From JAGQYH01 sp041393015 (GTDB taxonomy: Bacteria; Bacteroidota; Bacteroidia; Chitinophagales; JADIYW01), in contig JAWKKV010000004.1 of assembly GCA_041393015.1 (NCBI GenBank), positions 248,001 through 312,000 on the forward strand: 64,000 nucleotides of DNA, given 5' to 3'. Positions 25,923-34,346 of the stretch are shown here, one piece after another. The first letter of the stretch is position 1; each line of letters begins with the position of its first letter. The notes beneath the pieces are model-generated. The model ran no database searches and was not told the origin of the DNA. It saw nothing but the letters and a program-made list of their open reading frames with translations. The translations under genes were made by a program, and so were the position numbers.

Positions 25923-27194
25923 ATGGCACAAATGGAAATCGTGATGCCTAAAATGGGCGAAAGTATTACTGAAGCGACTATTATTAAATGGTCGAAGCAA
26001 GTGGGCGAGCATATTGGATTTGAAGAAACACTATTGGAAATTGCCACGGATAAGGTAGATTCTGAGATTCCTTCGCCGGTAGAAGGCATTTTATTGAAAA
26101 TTTTATTTGAAGAAGATACTATTGTTCCTGTTGGGGAAGTAATAGCCATTGTTGCAACGGAAGGCGAACAAAATGAAAAAGAGGAGCTAAAATCTAAAGA
26201 ACCTAAAAATAAAGGTATTGATGAGATGAATTTTAAGGCTAGAAATGAGCTAAAGGAAATCGTAAGAAAAGAACAAGAGAATTTATCAAAAGGTGATAAA
26301 TTTTATTCTCCTTTAGTGAAGAAAATAGCGGCGGAAGAAAATATCTCATGGGCTGAGTTAGATGAGATTAAAGGAAGCGGAGCAAAAGGTAGAGTAAGTA
26401 AATCTGATTTGTTGACTTATATTGAAAACAGGGAAGAGGCGGTTTCAAAGCCAAATTACAAATCAATAGATAATACTTCAACAGAAAATGTAGAGATTAT
26501 TGAAATGGATAGAATGCGGCAGTTGATTGCCGATCACATGGTTCGGTCGGTACAAACTTCACCGCATGTAACTTCCTTTTTAGAGATCGATGTCACCAAT
26601 ATTGTCAATTGGAGAAATGAGCATAAGCAAGCTTATGAAAAGAAGCATGGACAAAAATTGACATTCACACCTATTTTTTTAGAAGCAGTGGCAAAAGCCA
26701 TTGTAGATTTTCCATTAATCAATTCTTCTGTTGAGGGTAAAAATATTTTGGTAAAGAAAAATATCAATATTGGTATGGCTACTGCATTGCCGTCAGGTAA
26801 TTTAATTGTGCCTGTAATCAAAAATGCGGATCAATACAACCTTGCCGAATTGGTTAGTAAAGTAAATGAATTGGCCAATAATGCCAGAAAGAATAAATTA
26901 AAACCAGAAGACACGCAAAATGGGACCTTTACTTTAACCAATGTGGGAACCTTTGGCAATACGATGGGAACGCCAATTATCAATCAGCCGCAAGCGGCCA
27001 TTTTATCTACTGGAGCCATCAACAAAAAACCAGCTGTCTTAGAAACTGAATATGGTGATATTGTAGCTATTCGTCACCGAATGTTTTTATCATTATCTTA
27101 TGACCATAGAATTATAGATGGCAAATTAGGAGGTTCTTTTTTAAGAAGAATTGGAGATTATTTAGAGGCTTTTGATAAGAGGCAAGAAATATAA
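25923..27194 (+). CDS. 2-oxoacid dehydrogenase E2 component (dihydrolipoyl acyltransferase)
   Basis: The 423-residue protein has one N-terminal lipoyl domain with the lipoyl lysine K44 in EIATDKVDSEIPSP. A charged linker follows, then a peripheral-subunit-binding domain (SPLVKKIAAEENISWAELD, about 118-160) and a catalytic domain ending LSYDHRIIDGKLGGSFL with the active-site His and Asp-Gly. Single-lipoyl enzymes with the N-terminal AQMEIVMPKMGESI are most like the branched-chain or general Bacteroidota E2. The minus-strand E1 alpha/beta fusion nearby is the likely partner; E3 is not in the window. Confidence 0.92.
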   Translation: MAQMEIVMPKMGESITEATIIKWSKQVGEHIGFEETLLEIATDKVDSEIPSPVEGILLKILFEEDTIVPVGEVIAIVATEGEQNEKEELKSKEPKNKGIDEMNFKARNELKEIVRKEQENLSKGDKFYSPLVKKIAAEENISWAELDEIKGSGAKGRVSKSDLLTYIENREEAVSKPNYKSIDNTSTENVEIIEMDRMRQLIADHMVRSVQTSPHVTSFLEIDVTNIVNWRNEHKQAYEKKHGQKLTFTPIFLEAVAKAIVDFPLINSSVEGKNILVKKNINIGMATALPSGNLIVPVIKNADQYNLAELVSKVNELANNARKNKLKPEDTQNGTFTLTNVGTFGNTMGTPIINQPQAAILSTGAINKKPAVLETEYGDIVAIRHRMFLSLSYDHRIIDGKLGGSFLRRIGDYLEAFDKRQEI

Positions 27195-27210
27195 TTTTTT
27201 TCGTCATTGC

Positions 27211-27353
27211 GAGGCGTTTCAAGGCTGATAAGTATTGAAATGACTTGGCAATCTGTTGAATAAAACTCAAATCCCCATCAATGTCTCCTGAAAGGGACGT
27301 TGATATTTTTACTTTAGAGTCGCCGACTTCCCCTTCAGGAAACATTAATGAGG
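27211..27353. repeat. composite intergenic repeat with inverted arms
   Basis: Arms at about 27274-27303 and 27320-27353 are imperfect inverted repeats sharing CATnAATGTnTCCTGAAnGG. A GTCATTGCGAGGCG segment at 27213-27226, of the kind commonly dispersed in Bacteroidota intergenic DNA, precedes them. It fills the gap between the convergent E2 and E1 genes and could act as a two-way terminator. Confidence 0.6.
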
Positions 27354-27390
27354 TGTAATAGGGTATGAGATTCCAAAGTTTCCCTCGTGT

Positions 27391-27422
27391 ACTTGGTGAA
27401 AAATTTTGTGGTCTTAGTGGTT
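27391..27422. repeat. CTTTGTG-type intergenic repeat
   Basis: This segment shares GTGAAAAATTTTGTG and the following TAGTGGTT/TTGTGGT block with the left arm of the inverted repeat at 30942-31040. It sits 9 bases past the E1 stop. Confidence 0.5.
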
Positions 27423-27430
27423 GATTTTTT

Positions 27431-29485
27431 TTAGTACGCTAACAACTTTATTAATTGCTCTTCCAATCTTTTAATAGGTAAAAAATCGTCTTCTAAATTT
27501 TTTACAAAAGGATAAGGCGTATCTAAACTGGCTACTCTAATAACAGGAGCGTCTAAATATTCAAAAAGATGTTCTGTTATATAGGCCGAAATTTCAGCAC
27601 CAATTCCACCTAATAAAGTGTCTTCATGCAAGATCAAAACTCTGTGTGTTTGTTTTACGATGTCATCGATAGCGGCATAATCTAAAGGCGCTAAAGTTCT
27701 TAAATCCAAAATGGCAACATTTAGTTTTTTCGCTTCCACTAATTGCTTCGCCCAATGAACACCCAAACCATAAGTAATAATTATAGCGCTGGCGCGAGCT
27801 TTTAATATGCTGGCGCGAGCTTGTAGCTCGTGCTTACTATCGCTCGCTTTTAGCGAGTGATCAGTAACAATCAACTTCGCTTTTCCAATTTCAGTGGTAT
27901 AGTATCCTTCCGGCACATTCCCCGAAATACTTCTATACATCGCTTTGTGCTCAAAAAACAAAACAGGATTCGGATCTTCAAAACTCGCTAACAACAAACC
28001 TTTAGCATCTTCAGCAGAAGAAGGATAAACTATTTTTAGTCCGGGCGTTTTAAAAAACCATGCCTCATTGGTTTGGGAATGAAAAGGACCTGCACCCACC
28101 GTTCCACCACAAGGCATTCTAATCACCACATCGGCATTCGTGCCCCAACGGTAGTGCGTCTTGGCGATATTATTGACAATCTGATTAAAAGCACAGGTTA
28201 CAAAATCAGAGAACTGCATTTCAATCATCGACTTCATGCCTTTGAAACTCAAGCCTAATCCAATGCCTACAATAGCCGATTCACAAATAGGTGTGTTTCT
28301 TACTCGTTCTTTGCCATATTTCTCTACAAATCCTTGTGTGATTTTAAAAACGCCACCATAATCTGCAATATCCTGGCCCATTAAAACCAATTCGTCATAT
28401 TGTTGCATGGCTTCGTCTAAGCCTTCGGAAATGGCATCTATAAATCTTATTTCTTTAGTAGAATTGTTTTTAGGGGCAATTACTTTTTGTAGATGTGGTT
28501 GAAAAAGATCGTCTACTTCTCTTTGTGCATTGGCTTGCGGATAAGGAGCGTTGTCGGCAATCTCCAATGCCTCATTGATTTCATTGGTGATTTGTTCTTT
28601 CCAATCTTCAATTTGCTCGAAAGTGATAATGCCTTCTTTTAAAAGAAACTGCTCGTAATTAGTAACCGGATCTTTTTGCTCCCAAAATTCCATTAGCTCT
28701 TCTGGAACATATTTGGTGCCGCTGGCCTCTTCGTGACCTCTTCTTCTAAACGTCTCACATTCAATTAAAATGGGCTCGGGATTTTGACGAATTTCTTCCG
28801 CAACTGTATTAATGGTATTGTACATTTCTAAAACATTATTGCCATCAATACGATAAGATTGCATGCCATATCCAATGCCTCTGTCGGCTAAGTGCTCGCA
28901 TCTATATTGTTCACTCGTAGGCGTCGACAATCCATAGCCATTGTTCTCTATTAAAAAGATAACGGGCAATTGCCAAACGGCCGCCACATTTAATGCTTCG
29001 TGAAATTCACCTTCGCTAGTGCCACCTTCTCCGGTAAAAGCTAAACTAATTTTATTTTCTTGTCTTAATTTATGAGCCAATGCCACACCGGATGCTAAGG
29101 ACAGTTGCGGCCCTAAATGCGAGATCATACCAACAATAGAATAGTCTAACGTGCCGAAATGAAATGAACGATCTCTGCCTTTGGTAAACCCAAGTTCTTT
29201 ACCTTGCCATTGTGCAAATAATTTTTCTAACGGCACTTTTCTAGTGGTAAACACACCTAAGTTTCTATGCATGGGGAAGATGATCTCATCTGATTCCATT
29301 GCCATGGTTGCGCCAACCGCAATGGCTTCTTGTCCAATACCGGCAAACCACTTACTAATCTTGCCCTGACGGAGAAGAATTAGCATTTTCTCCTCAATCA
29401 TTCGAGGTTTCAAAAGGTTGCGATACAATTCTACTAAATGAAAATTTGACGCATCGCCTTTTTGATATGTTATGTTTTGCTTCAC
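27431..29485 (-). CDS. 2-oxoacid dehydrogenase E1, fused alpha and beta subunits
   Basis: The 684-residue protein joins an E1 alpha domain (about 1-330; thiamine-diphosphate motif region AFTGEGGTSEGEFHEALN ... IENNGYG) to an E1 beta domain (about 345-684; DAISEGLDEAMQQYDELVLM, GQDIADYGGVFKITQGF, NTPICESAIVGIGLG). Such fusions are common in Bacteroidota. It decarboxylates a 2-oxoacid and acylates the lipoyl arm of E2, encoded convergently. Residues about 542-566 are an extra Ala/Arg/Ser/Lys-rich loop between TEIGKAKLI and IIITYGLGVHWAK, encoded by an inserted palindromic element; other E1 beta chains have only a short turn there. The reading frame is intact. Confidence 0.92.
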   Translation of the reverse strand: MKQNITYQKGDASNFHLVELYRNLLKPRMIEEKMLILLRQGKISKWFAGIGQEAIAVGATMAMESDEIIFPMHRNLGVFTTRKVPLEKLFAQWQGKELGFTKGRDRSFHFGTLDYSIVGMISHLGPQLSLASGVALAHKLRQENKISLAFTGEGGTSEGEFHEALNVAAVWQLPVIFLIENNGYGLSTPTSEQYRCEHLADRGIGYGMQSYRIDGNNVLEMYNTINTVAEEIRQNPEPILIECETFRRRGHEEASGTKYVPEELMEFWEQKDPVTNYEQFLLKEGIITFEQIEDWKEQITNEINEALEIADNAPYPQANAQREVDDLFQPHLQKVIAPKNNSTKEIRFIDAISEGLDEAMQQYDELVLMGQDIADYGGVFKITQGFVEKYGKERVRNTPICESAIVGIGLGLSFKGMKSMIEMQFSDFVTCAFNQIVNNIAKTHYRWGTNADVVIRMPCGGTVGAGPFHSQTNEAWFFKTPGLKIVYPSSAEDAKGLLLASFEDPNPVLFFEHKAMYRSISGNVPEGYYTTEIGKAKLIVTDHSLKASDSKHELQARASILKARASAIIITYGLGVHWAKQLVEAKKLNVAILDLRTLAPLDYAAIDDIVKQTHRVLILHEDTLLGGIGAEISAYITEHLFEYLDAPVIRVASLDTPYPFVKNLEDDFLPIKRLEEQLIKLLAY
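27786..27862 (-). repeat. palindromic element inserted in frame in the E1 gene
   Basis: Two hairpins lie side by side inside the coding sequence. The first has a 10-bp stem (27812-27821 with 27825-27834, two wobble pairs) and a 3-base loop. The second has a 10-bp stem (27839-27848 with 27852-27861, one wobble) and a TTT loop. A 14-bp direct repeat (GCTGGCGCGAGCTT) occurs at 27788-27801 and 27809-27822, 21 bp apart. The insertion is a multiple of three and keeps the frame, and its GC content is above the surrounding gene. Confidence 0.75.
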
Positions 29486-29613
29486 TTGGTTTAAAATCTG
29501 TTTATGAAGTCATATTTTAAAAGTATGACTAATTGAATCTACAACACCGATTAACGATTTAAGAATTTTGAAGTATTTATTTAATTCAACTGTAAAATCT
29601 ATTGTTTGAACAA

Positions 29614-29645
29614 CTCGTCACTTGTCACTCGTTACTCGTCACTTT
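29614..29645. repeat. 7-bp-period degenerate tandem repeat after the acyl-CoA dehydrogenase gene
   Basis: Units CTCGTCA, CTTGTCA, CTCGTTA, CTCGTCA and a decayed fifth follow in 7-bp register and run to the stop codon of the minus-strand gene at 29646. Confidence 0.75.
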
Positions 29646-30848
29646 TTATCCAAACGCATTCAAACCCGTAACATCCATTCCTGTAATCAATAAATGAACG
29701 TCGTGAGTGCCTTCGTAAGTCAATACTGTTTCTAAATTCATCATGTGTCGCATCATTGGATATTCATTGGTAATACCCATTCCACCGTGAATTTGTCGAG
29801 CTTCTCTAGCTATTTGCAATGCCATCCAAACATTATTTCTTTTTGCCATTGAAATTTGAGCCGCTGTAGCTTTTCCCTCATTGGCTAAAGTGCCTAATCG
29901 CCAAGCCAATAATTGTGCTTTGGTAATTTCGGTTATCATCTCTGCCAATTTCTTTTGAGTCAACTGAAACTGTCCAATAGGTTTCCCAAACTGAATTCTT
30001 TCTTTTGAATATCTCAATGCCGCATCGTAACAATCCATGGCAGCACCCATGGCGCCCCAAGCAATACCGTATCTAGCTTTAGATAAACAAGATAATGGAC
30101 CTTTTAATCCGCGTATGTCTGGAAACATATTTGCCTTCGGAATGCGTACGTCTTCAAAAACCAATTCTCCGGTAATGGATGCTCTTAACGACCATTTACC
30201 TTTTATTTCAGGTGTAGAAAAACCTTTCATACCTTTTTCCACAATCATACCTCTTACTTTACCGGCTTCATCTTTTGCCCATACCACGGCAATATCTGCT
30301 ACCGGTGAATTGGTGATCCACATTTTGGCACCATTTAAAATATAATCATCACCATCTTTTACAATATTGGTAATCATGCCGCCGGGATTGGAGCCGTGAT
30401 CGGGTTCCGTTAAACCAAAGCAACCAATCATTTCTGCTGTGGCCAATTTGGGTAGATACTTTTGTCGATGTTCTTCTGTACCGTATTTATAAATCGGATA
30501 CATCACTAAAGATCCTTGAACAGAAGCCATGGAGCGAATACCACTATCGCCTCTTTCTAGTTCTTGCATCACTAAACCATAGCTGATTTCATCCATTCCA
30601 CCTCCGCCATATTTGGCTGGCAAACTTGGACCTAATGCTCCTAATTCACCCATTTGTTTGAATAAATGCAATGGACATTTGGCATCTTCTGAATATTGCT
30701 CAATAATTGGCGATACCTCTTTTTTTACCCAATCTCTAACGGAATTACGAACGAGTATGTGTTCTTCGGAAAGTAGATCATCTAATTGGTAATAATCAGG
30801 TGCTTGATATTGATCTGTTTTAGAGCTTTTTGATATTGTGTCTGACAT
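29646..30848 (-). CDS. gcdH: acyl-CoA dehydrogenase, glutaryl-CoA dehydrogenase-like
   Basis: The flavoprotein has about 400 residues from the ATG at 30848 (MSDTISKSSK). An upstream in-frame ATG at 30902 would add 18 residues that do not fit the family. A near-consensus -7 box (TAACTTTA, complement of 30872-30879) lies between the two, favouring the shorter form. Signatures are MIGCFGLTEPDHGSNPGGM, KMWITNSPVADIAVVWAK and the C-terminal TYEGTHDVHLLITG with the catalytic Glu typical of glutaryl-CoA dehydrogenases. It would convert glutaryl-CoA to crotonyl-CoA in lysine/tryptophan breakdown. No pathway partner is adjacent, so related acyl-CoA substrates remain possible. Confidence 0.88.
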   Translation of the reverse strand: MSDTISKSSKTDQYQAPDYYQLDDLLSEEHILVRNSVRDWVKKEVSPIIEQYSEDAKCPLHLFKQMGELGALGPSLPAKYGGGGMDEISYGLVMQELERGDSGIRSMASVQGSLVMYPIYKYGTEEHRQKYLPKLATAEMIGCFGLTEPDHGSNPGGMITNIVKDGDDYILNGAKMWITNSPVADIAVVWAKDEAGKVRGMIVEKGMKGFSTPEIKGKWSLRASITGELVFEDVRIPKANMFPDIRGLKGPLSCLSKARYGIAWGAMGAAMDCYDAALRYSKERIQFGKPIGQFQLTQKKLAEMITEITKAQLLAWRLGTLANEGKATAAQISMAKRNNVWMALQIAREARQIHGGMGITNEYPMMRHMMNLETVLTYEGTHDVHLLITGMDVTGLNAFG

Positions 30849-30941
30849 GCTTTTATTTTTCAATGTTGCGGTAAAGTTAAGCGATATAAATGTAAAATTC
30901 ATTTAAATAAGAATCAGTTCGATCTTATAATTGAGTTAGAA

Positions 30942-31040
30942 CTTTGAGTGCTTTGTGAAAAATTTTGTGCTCTTTGTGGTAAATATAAGATCGTGCAAAC
31001 CACAACGTGCACTAAGAAGGCACAATGGTCACAAAGTAGC
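30942..31040. repeat. imperfect inverted repeat of CTTTGTG blocks
   Basis: The left arm (30942-30983) repeats CTTTGTG-like blocks, and the right arm (about 30999-31040) is its imperfect reverse complement (CCACAACGTG, CACAATGGTCACAAAG). It fills the gap between two minus-strand genes and could fold into a long hairpin. Confidence 0.55.
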
Positions 31041-31045
31041 TATGT

Positions 31046-32017
31046 TTAAACCTTCTTCCTCAACTCAGGAAATACTTTACTTACTTTTTCTAAAATATAT
31101 TCACCATAATTGCCTTCAAAGTCATAAACAGATTTTTGGTCCCAACGTTCATAATCTAAAGACCTTTTAGGAAGAGATGGTATCGTTTCTACTTTAGCAT
31201 TAAAATTTGGATCAAAGAAAAATGGAAAGGAGAGTCGACCTTTGCCGGAAGTATTTAACACTCGATGCGGCGTCGATAAATAAAGTCCGCCGGTAATGCG
31301 CTCTAACATATCTCCAATATTGCAAACAAAAGTATTGGTAATAGGCGGTGCTTCGATCCATTGGTTTTTAGATTTTACTTGTAATCCACCATTATCATCT
31401 TGTTTTAGAATCGTCAATACGCCGTAATCAGTATGCTCGCCAACACCCCATTGATTTTTTGTGGCAGTGGGCGGATAATGAAATATTCTAAATAACGTAA
31501 ATGGATCATTGGTGTAATGTTGATAGAAATAATTTTTATCTAAACCCAAACTTAAAGAGAGTGTTTGCATTAGCTGATGCCCTAATTTTGTCATCGCCTG
31601 GGTATATGCTAACACCACTTTTTTTAGCTCAGATGGATGTTCAGGAAATAGATTTTGACCGTGTAACGGCGTTTTTGACTTTACCAATGGATGTGTTTCC
31701 ATCAACTCTTCACCAAAATACAAGCCTTCTTTTTGATCGGGTTTGCCGGACGTTAATTCTTCGCCTACCGGAAAAAATCCTCGCCAAGCGCTTCCACCTA
31801 ACGACATATGAATTTTCATCTTTTCAGATAAAGGCAAGGCAAAAAACTGATGGCTTAGATTTTCCAATTGCTCCTGTAACTTAATGTCAATACCATGATT
31901 AGTGATATAGAAGAATCCATATGATCTACACGCTTGTCCAATTTGAGAAGCGATAGATTGTAAATCTTTTTCATTATTAATCAAATCGCCAATATCTATA
32001 ACGGGTATTTCCAACAT
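31046..32017 (-). CDS. isopenicillin N synthase-family 2-oxoglutarate/Fe(II) oxygenase
   Basis: The 323-residue enzyme has the N-terminal DIOX_N region (IPVIDIGDLINNEKDLQ) and the double-stranded beta-helix core. The iron ligands are H195-T-D197 in GEHTDYGVLTI and H251 in STPHRVLN, and R261-L-S263 binds 2-oxoglutarate. The substrate is unknown. The gene is divergent from the lipoprotein gene at 32065, with 47 bases between the starts. Confidence 0.88.
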   Translation of the reverse strand: MLEIPVIDIGDLINNEKDLQSIASQIGQACRSYGFFYITNHGIDIKLQEQLENLSHQFFALPLSEKMKIHMSLGGSAWRGFFPVGEELTSGKPDQKEGLYFGEELMETHPLVKSKTPLHGQNLFPEHPSELKKVVLAYTQAMTKLGHQLMQTLSLSLGLDKNYFYQHYTNDPFTLFRIFHYPPTATKNQWGVGEHTDYGVLTILKQDDNGGLQVKSKNQWIEAPPITNTFVCNIGDMLERITGGLYLSTPHRVLNTSGKGRLSFPFFFDPNFNAKVETIPSLPKRSLDYERWDQKSVYDFEGNYGEYILEKVSKVFPELRKKV

Positions 32018-32042
32018 TAAATAAATATAGCATAACTAGAAA

Positions 32043-32050
32043 TAACTTTG
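32043..32050 (+). promoter_or_regulatory. Bacteroidota -7 promoter element (TAACTTTG)
   Basis: Exact match to TAnnTTTG, ending 14 bases before the ATG of the lipoprotein at 32065. This implies a very short leader. Confidence 0.55.
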
Positions 32051-32064
32051 TAACTTTCTGCTCA

Positions 32065-32889
32065 ATGAAAAATGTTGCTCAAAAAATTAGATTAATCAGC
32101 TTTGTTTGCTTGCTGGGATTTATGTTTAGTTGCACGGAAGATATGGACGATCCCATGCCTCCAACAACAGCCATACCGGAAAGTTGTGGTACTGATTCTG
32201 CCTTATCCACGTGTATCACGCCCGAATTTTCGCCGGAATATTATATTGATCAAGGCGTAAAGTATTTTCTCACCATGCAATCAGATATTCCGATTGATGT
32301 GATCCCAAACTATTCTGATTTAGTCATTCGTTGGGAATGGCCGCCATGGTTATTGTTAACAGGATACAAGCGAGATGTAATGATCTTAACAGATATCTTA
32401 TTAAAATTAAATCCAACAACTTATGATTTAATTGATTGTCGTTTTTTTGAAGAACAGCCTTTTTGTAGATGTCATGTTATTTTTAATTACGGTGGAGAAT
32501 TATGCCCAATTTATGAGGAATTTACTTTCAATCGTGATGGAGAAATAACATTTATTGAAGCATGGTCGGATTTTGAAAGTTTGTTGCCGCCCGGTATGGA
32601 TGCCGGAGAAGATGGCATATGGAGCGAAGCCGAATATTGGGGAGAAGATGAAGACGTTTATCGTTTAGCGAACATCGTTCCCGGTTTAGGGAATGCTGAC
32701 AGCAGGATTAATTTATATGCTGATTGGATGAAAAATGCGGCGCGCGCCAACCAAGATATTGATGATTTGGTGAAACGTTGTAAAGATCCGGTGAATACTT
32801 GGCTGTATCAATACATTACGCATATAGAAGAATTGAATGGCGGTTGTGAAGCTCCGGAAGGAGATATCTATCCGTATTATGTGCCGTAG
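32065..32889 (+). CDS. uncharacterised lipoprotein
   Basis: The 274-residue protein has a lipoprotein signal peptide (ISFVCLLGFMFS followed by Cys23). I recognise no family. The mature part is acidic and tryptophan-rich (WEWPPWLL), with a Cys-containing CRFFEEQPFCRC and an extended acidic loop (GMDAGEDGIWSEAEYWGEDE). A beta-strand-rich cystatin/NTF2-like fold is possible but not shown. The promoter at 32043 makes it independent of the divergent oxygenase. Confidence 0.75.
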   Translation: MKNVAQKIRLISFVCLLGFMFSCTEDMDDPMPPTTAIPESCGTDSALSTCITPEFSPEYYIDQGVKYFLTMQSDIPIDVIPNYSDLVIRWEWPPWLLLTGYKRDVMILTDILLKLNPTTYDLIDCRFFEEQPFCRCHVIFNYGGELCPIYEEFTFNRDGEITFIEAWSDFESLLPPGMDAGEDGIWSEAEYWGEDEDVYRLANIVPGLGNADSRINLYADWMKNAARANQDIDDLVKRCKDPVNTWLYQYITHIEELNGGCEAPEGDIYPYYVP

Positions 32890-33051
32890 TTTCGAGCAAA
32901 ATATAATTTTATCTGTTTGCAATACACTAGGTAATCATCTTTCATTTCATTAATTTTAATAAAGAAAATTAGACGTCAAAAGCAGCGTTTTGATTAAAAC
33001 TTAAGTTTAAGGATTAGTCTCGTTTTCTTTAAAAAGTTTAAATTAAAAGTT

Positions 33052-34308
33052 ATGAAATGGATGAGCCGAGTTGCTGTCATTTTTTTGTTTGCATGCATAA
33101 TGGTTTCGTGCAACAAAGAAGATTGTAATGATCAATATGCTTCTCAATTTTATAAGCCCATTTATACGAGTTGGCAAGCTATAAAAGATAGTATTGGTGC
33201 TGAAGCACCGCGAGAGATCCATTCACCGGGTAAAATATATGCTTTTGGCAGTAAGTTGTTTATCAATGAAGTGAATGAAGGCATCCATGTGATTGATAAC
33301 AGTAATCCATTTAACCCACAAAACATAAAGTTTATTAGAATTCCCGGCTGCGTGGATTTGGCGGTCAATAACAATAATCTTTATGCAGATAATTATACCG
33401 ATATAATAGTTCTAGATATTTCTGACCTTAACCAAATAGAGGAAATTGATAGAGTAGAAAATGTTTTCTCAGCCAACAGCTTAGGTTTTTGGTACGATTA
33501 CACCGCAGATGCCGTTATTACAGACTGGCAAGTAATTGATACGGTATACGAATTCAATTGCAATGAACCTATATATTATTTTGATGATGCCGTGGCCAAT
33601 GGTGATATTTTAGCGGTTCCGACTGATGGTGCTTTTTTCAATTCGAATGATATACAAGGCAAAGCCGGGTCGATGGCAAGATTTTCATTATACAGCAATA
33701 CACTTTATGCTTTAAATGATTATCAGCTCAATGTTTTTAATATTTTTGGACAGTTTAATTTGGAAAATACTGTGGATTTAGAATGGGGCGTTGAAACTCT
33801 TTTTCCATATGATAACTATCTATTTGTGGGTGCTAATAATGGAATGCATATTCTGGATATTACTGACCCAATCCATCCCAATCATATTTCTACTTACAGC
33901 CATATTACCTCTTGCGATCCTGTTGTGGTGCAAAACGATATCGCTTATGTTACGCTGCGTTCGGGTAATGAATGTCAGAATTTTACCAATCAATTGGAGA
34001 TTATTGATGTGTCGGATAAATCAAATCCAACTTGGTTAAAAACCTACGAAATGTTTAACCCGCATGGTTTGGGAGTAACCAACAACAACTTACTTTTTAT
34101 TTGTGATGGGGCGGAAGGACTCAAAGTTTATGACAACGAAGATTATTTAGATCTCCAAATGCTACAACATTATAACGACATCAACGCCTATGATGTAATT
34201 CCTTACTATGGAAATTTGTTAATGATTGGAAGCGATGGTTTTTATCAATACGATTATTCGGATATCAATAATATTTATCAGATTAGCCATATTCCTGTGA
34301 CACCATAG
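33052..34308 (+). CDS. lipoprotein with LVIVD-type beta-propeller repeats
   Basis: The 418-residue lipoprotein (signal ending IMVS, Cys20) has repeated blocks such as LFINEVNEGIHVIDNSNPFN, LYADNYTDIIVLDISDLN, LFVGANNGMHILDITDPIHP and LEIIDVSDKSNPTWLKTYEM. Each holds a V/I-x-D-I/V-x-D/N-P strand and turn, the LVIVD repeat of bacterial surface beta-propellers. Such proteins are probably exposed on the cell surface, with unknown ligands. Leader of 160 bases without an exact promoter box. Confidence 0.8.
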   Translation: MKWMSRVAVIFLFACIMVSCNKEDCNDQYASQFYKPIYTSWQAIKDSIGAEAPREIHSPGKIYAFGSKLFINEVNEGIHVIDNSNPFNPQNIKFIRIPGCVDLAVNNNNLYADNYTDIIVLDISDLNQIEEIDRVENVFSANSLGFWYDYTADAVITDWQVIDTVYEFNCNEPIYYFDDAVANGDILAVPTDGAFFNSNDIQGKAGSMARFSLYSNTLYALNDYQLNVFNIFGQFNLENTVDLEWGVETLFPYDNYLFVGANNGMHILDITDPIHPNHISTYSHITSCDPVVVQNDIAYVTLRSGNECQNFTNQLEIIDVSDKSNPTWLKTYEMFNPHGLGVTNNNLLFICDGAEGLKVYDNEDYLDLQMLQHYNDINAYDVIPYYGNLLMIGSDGFYQYDYSDINNIYQISHIPVTP

Positions 34309-34346
34309 TTACTTTGCAATAACCGTTATATTGCAGTCAGAAATGA

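Noticed and set aside
27112..27345. A 77-codon minus-strand open frame after the E2 gene
   Set aside because: It covers the E2 3' end and an intergenic inverted repeat, with no protein-like features.
30849..30902. N-terminal extension of the acyl-CoA dehydrogenase
   Set aside because: The extra 18 residues have no family counterpart, and a near-consensus -7 box lies within them.
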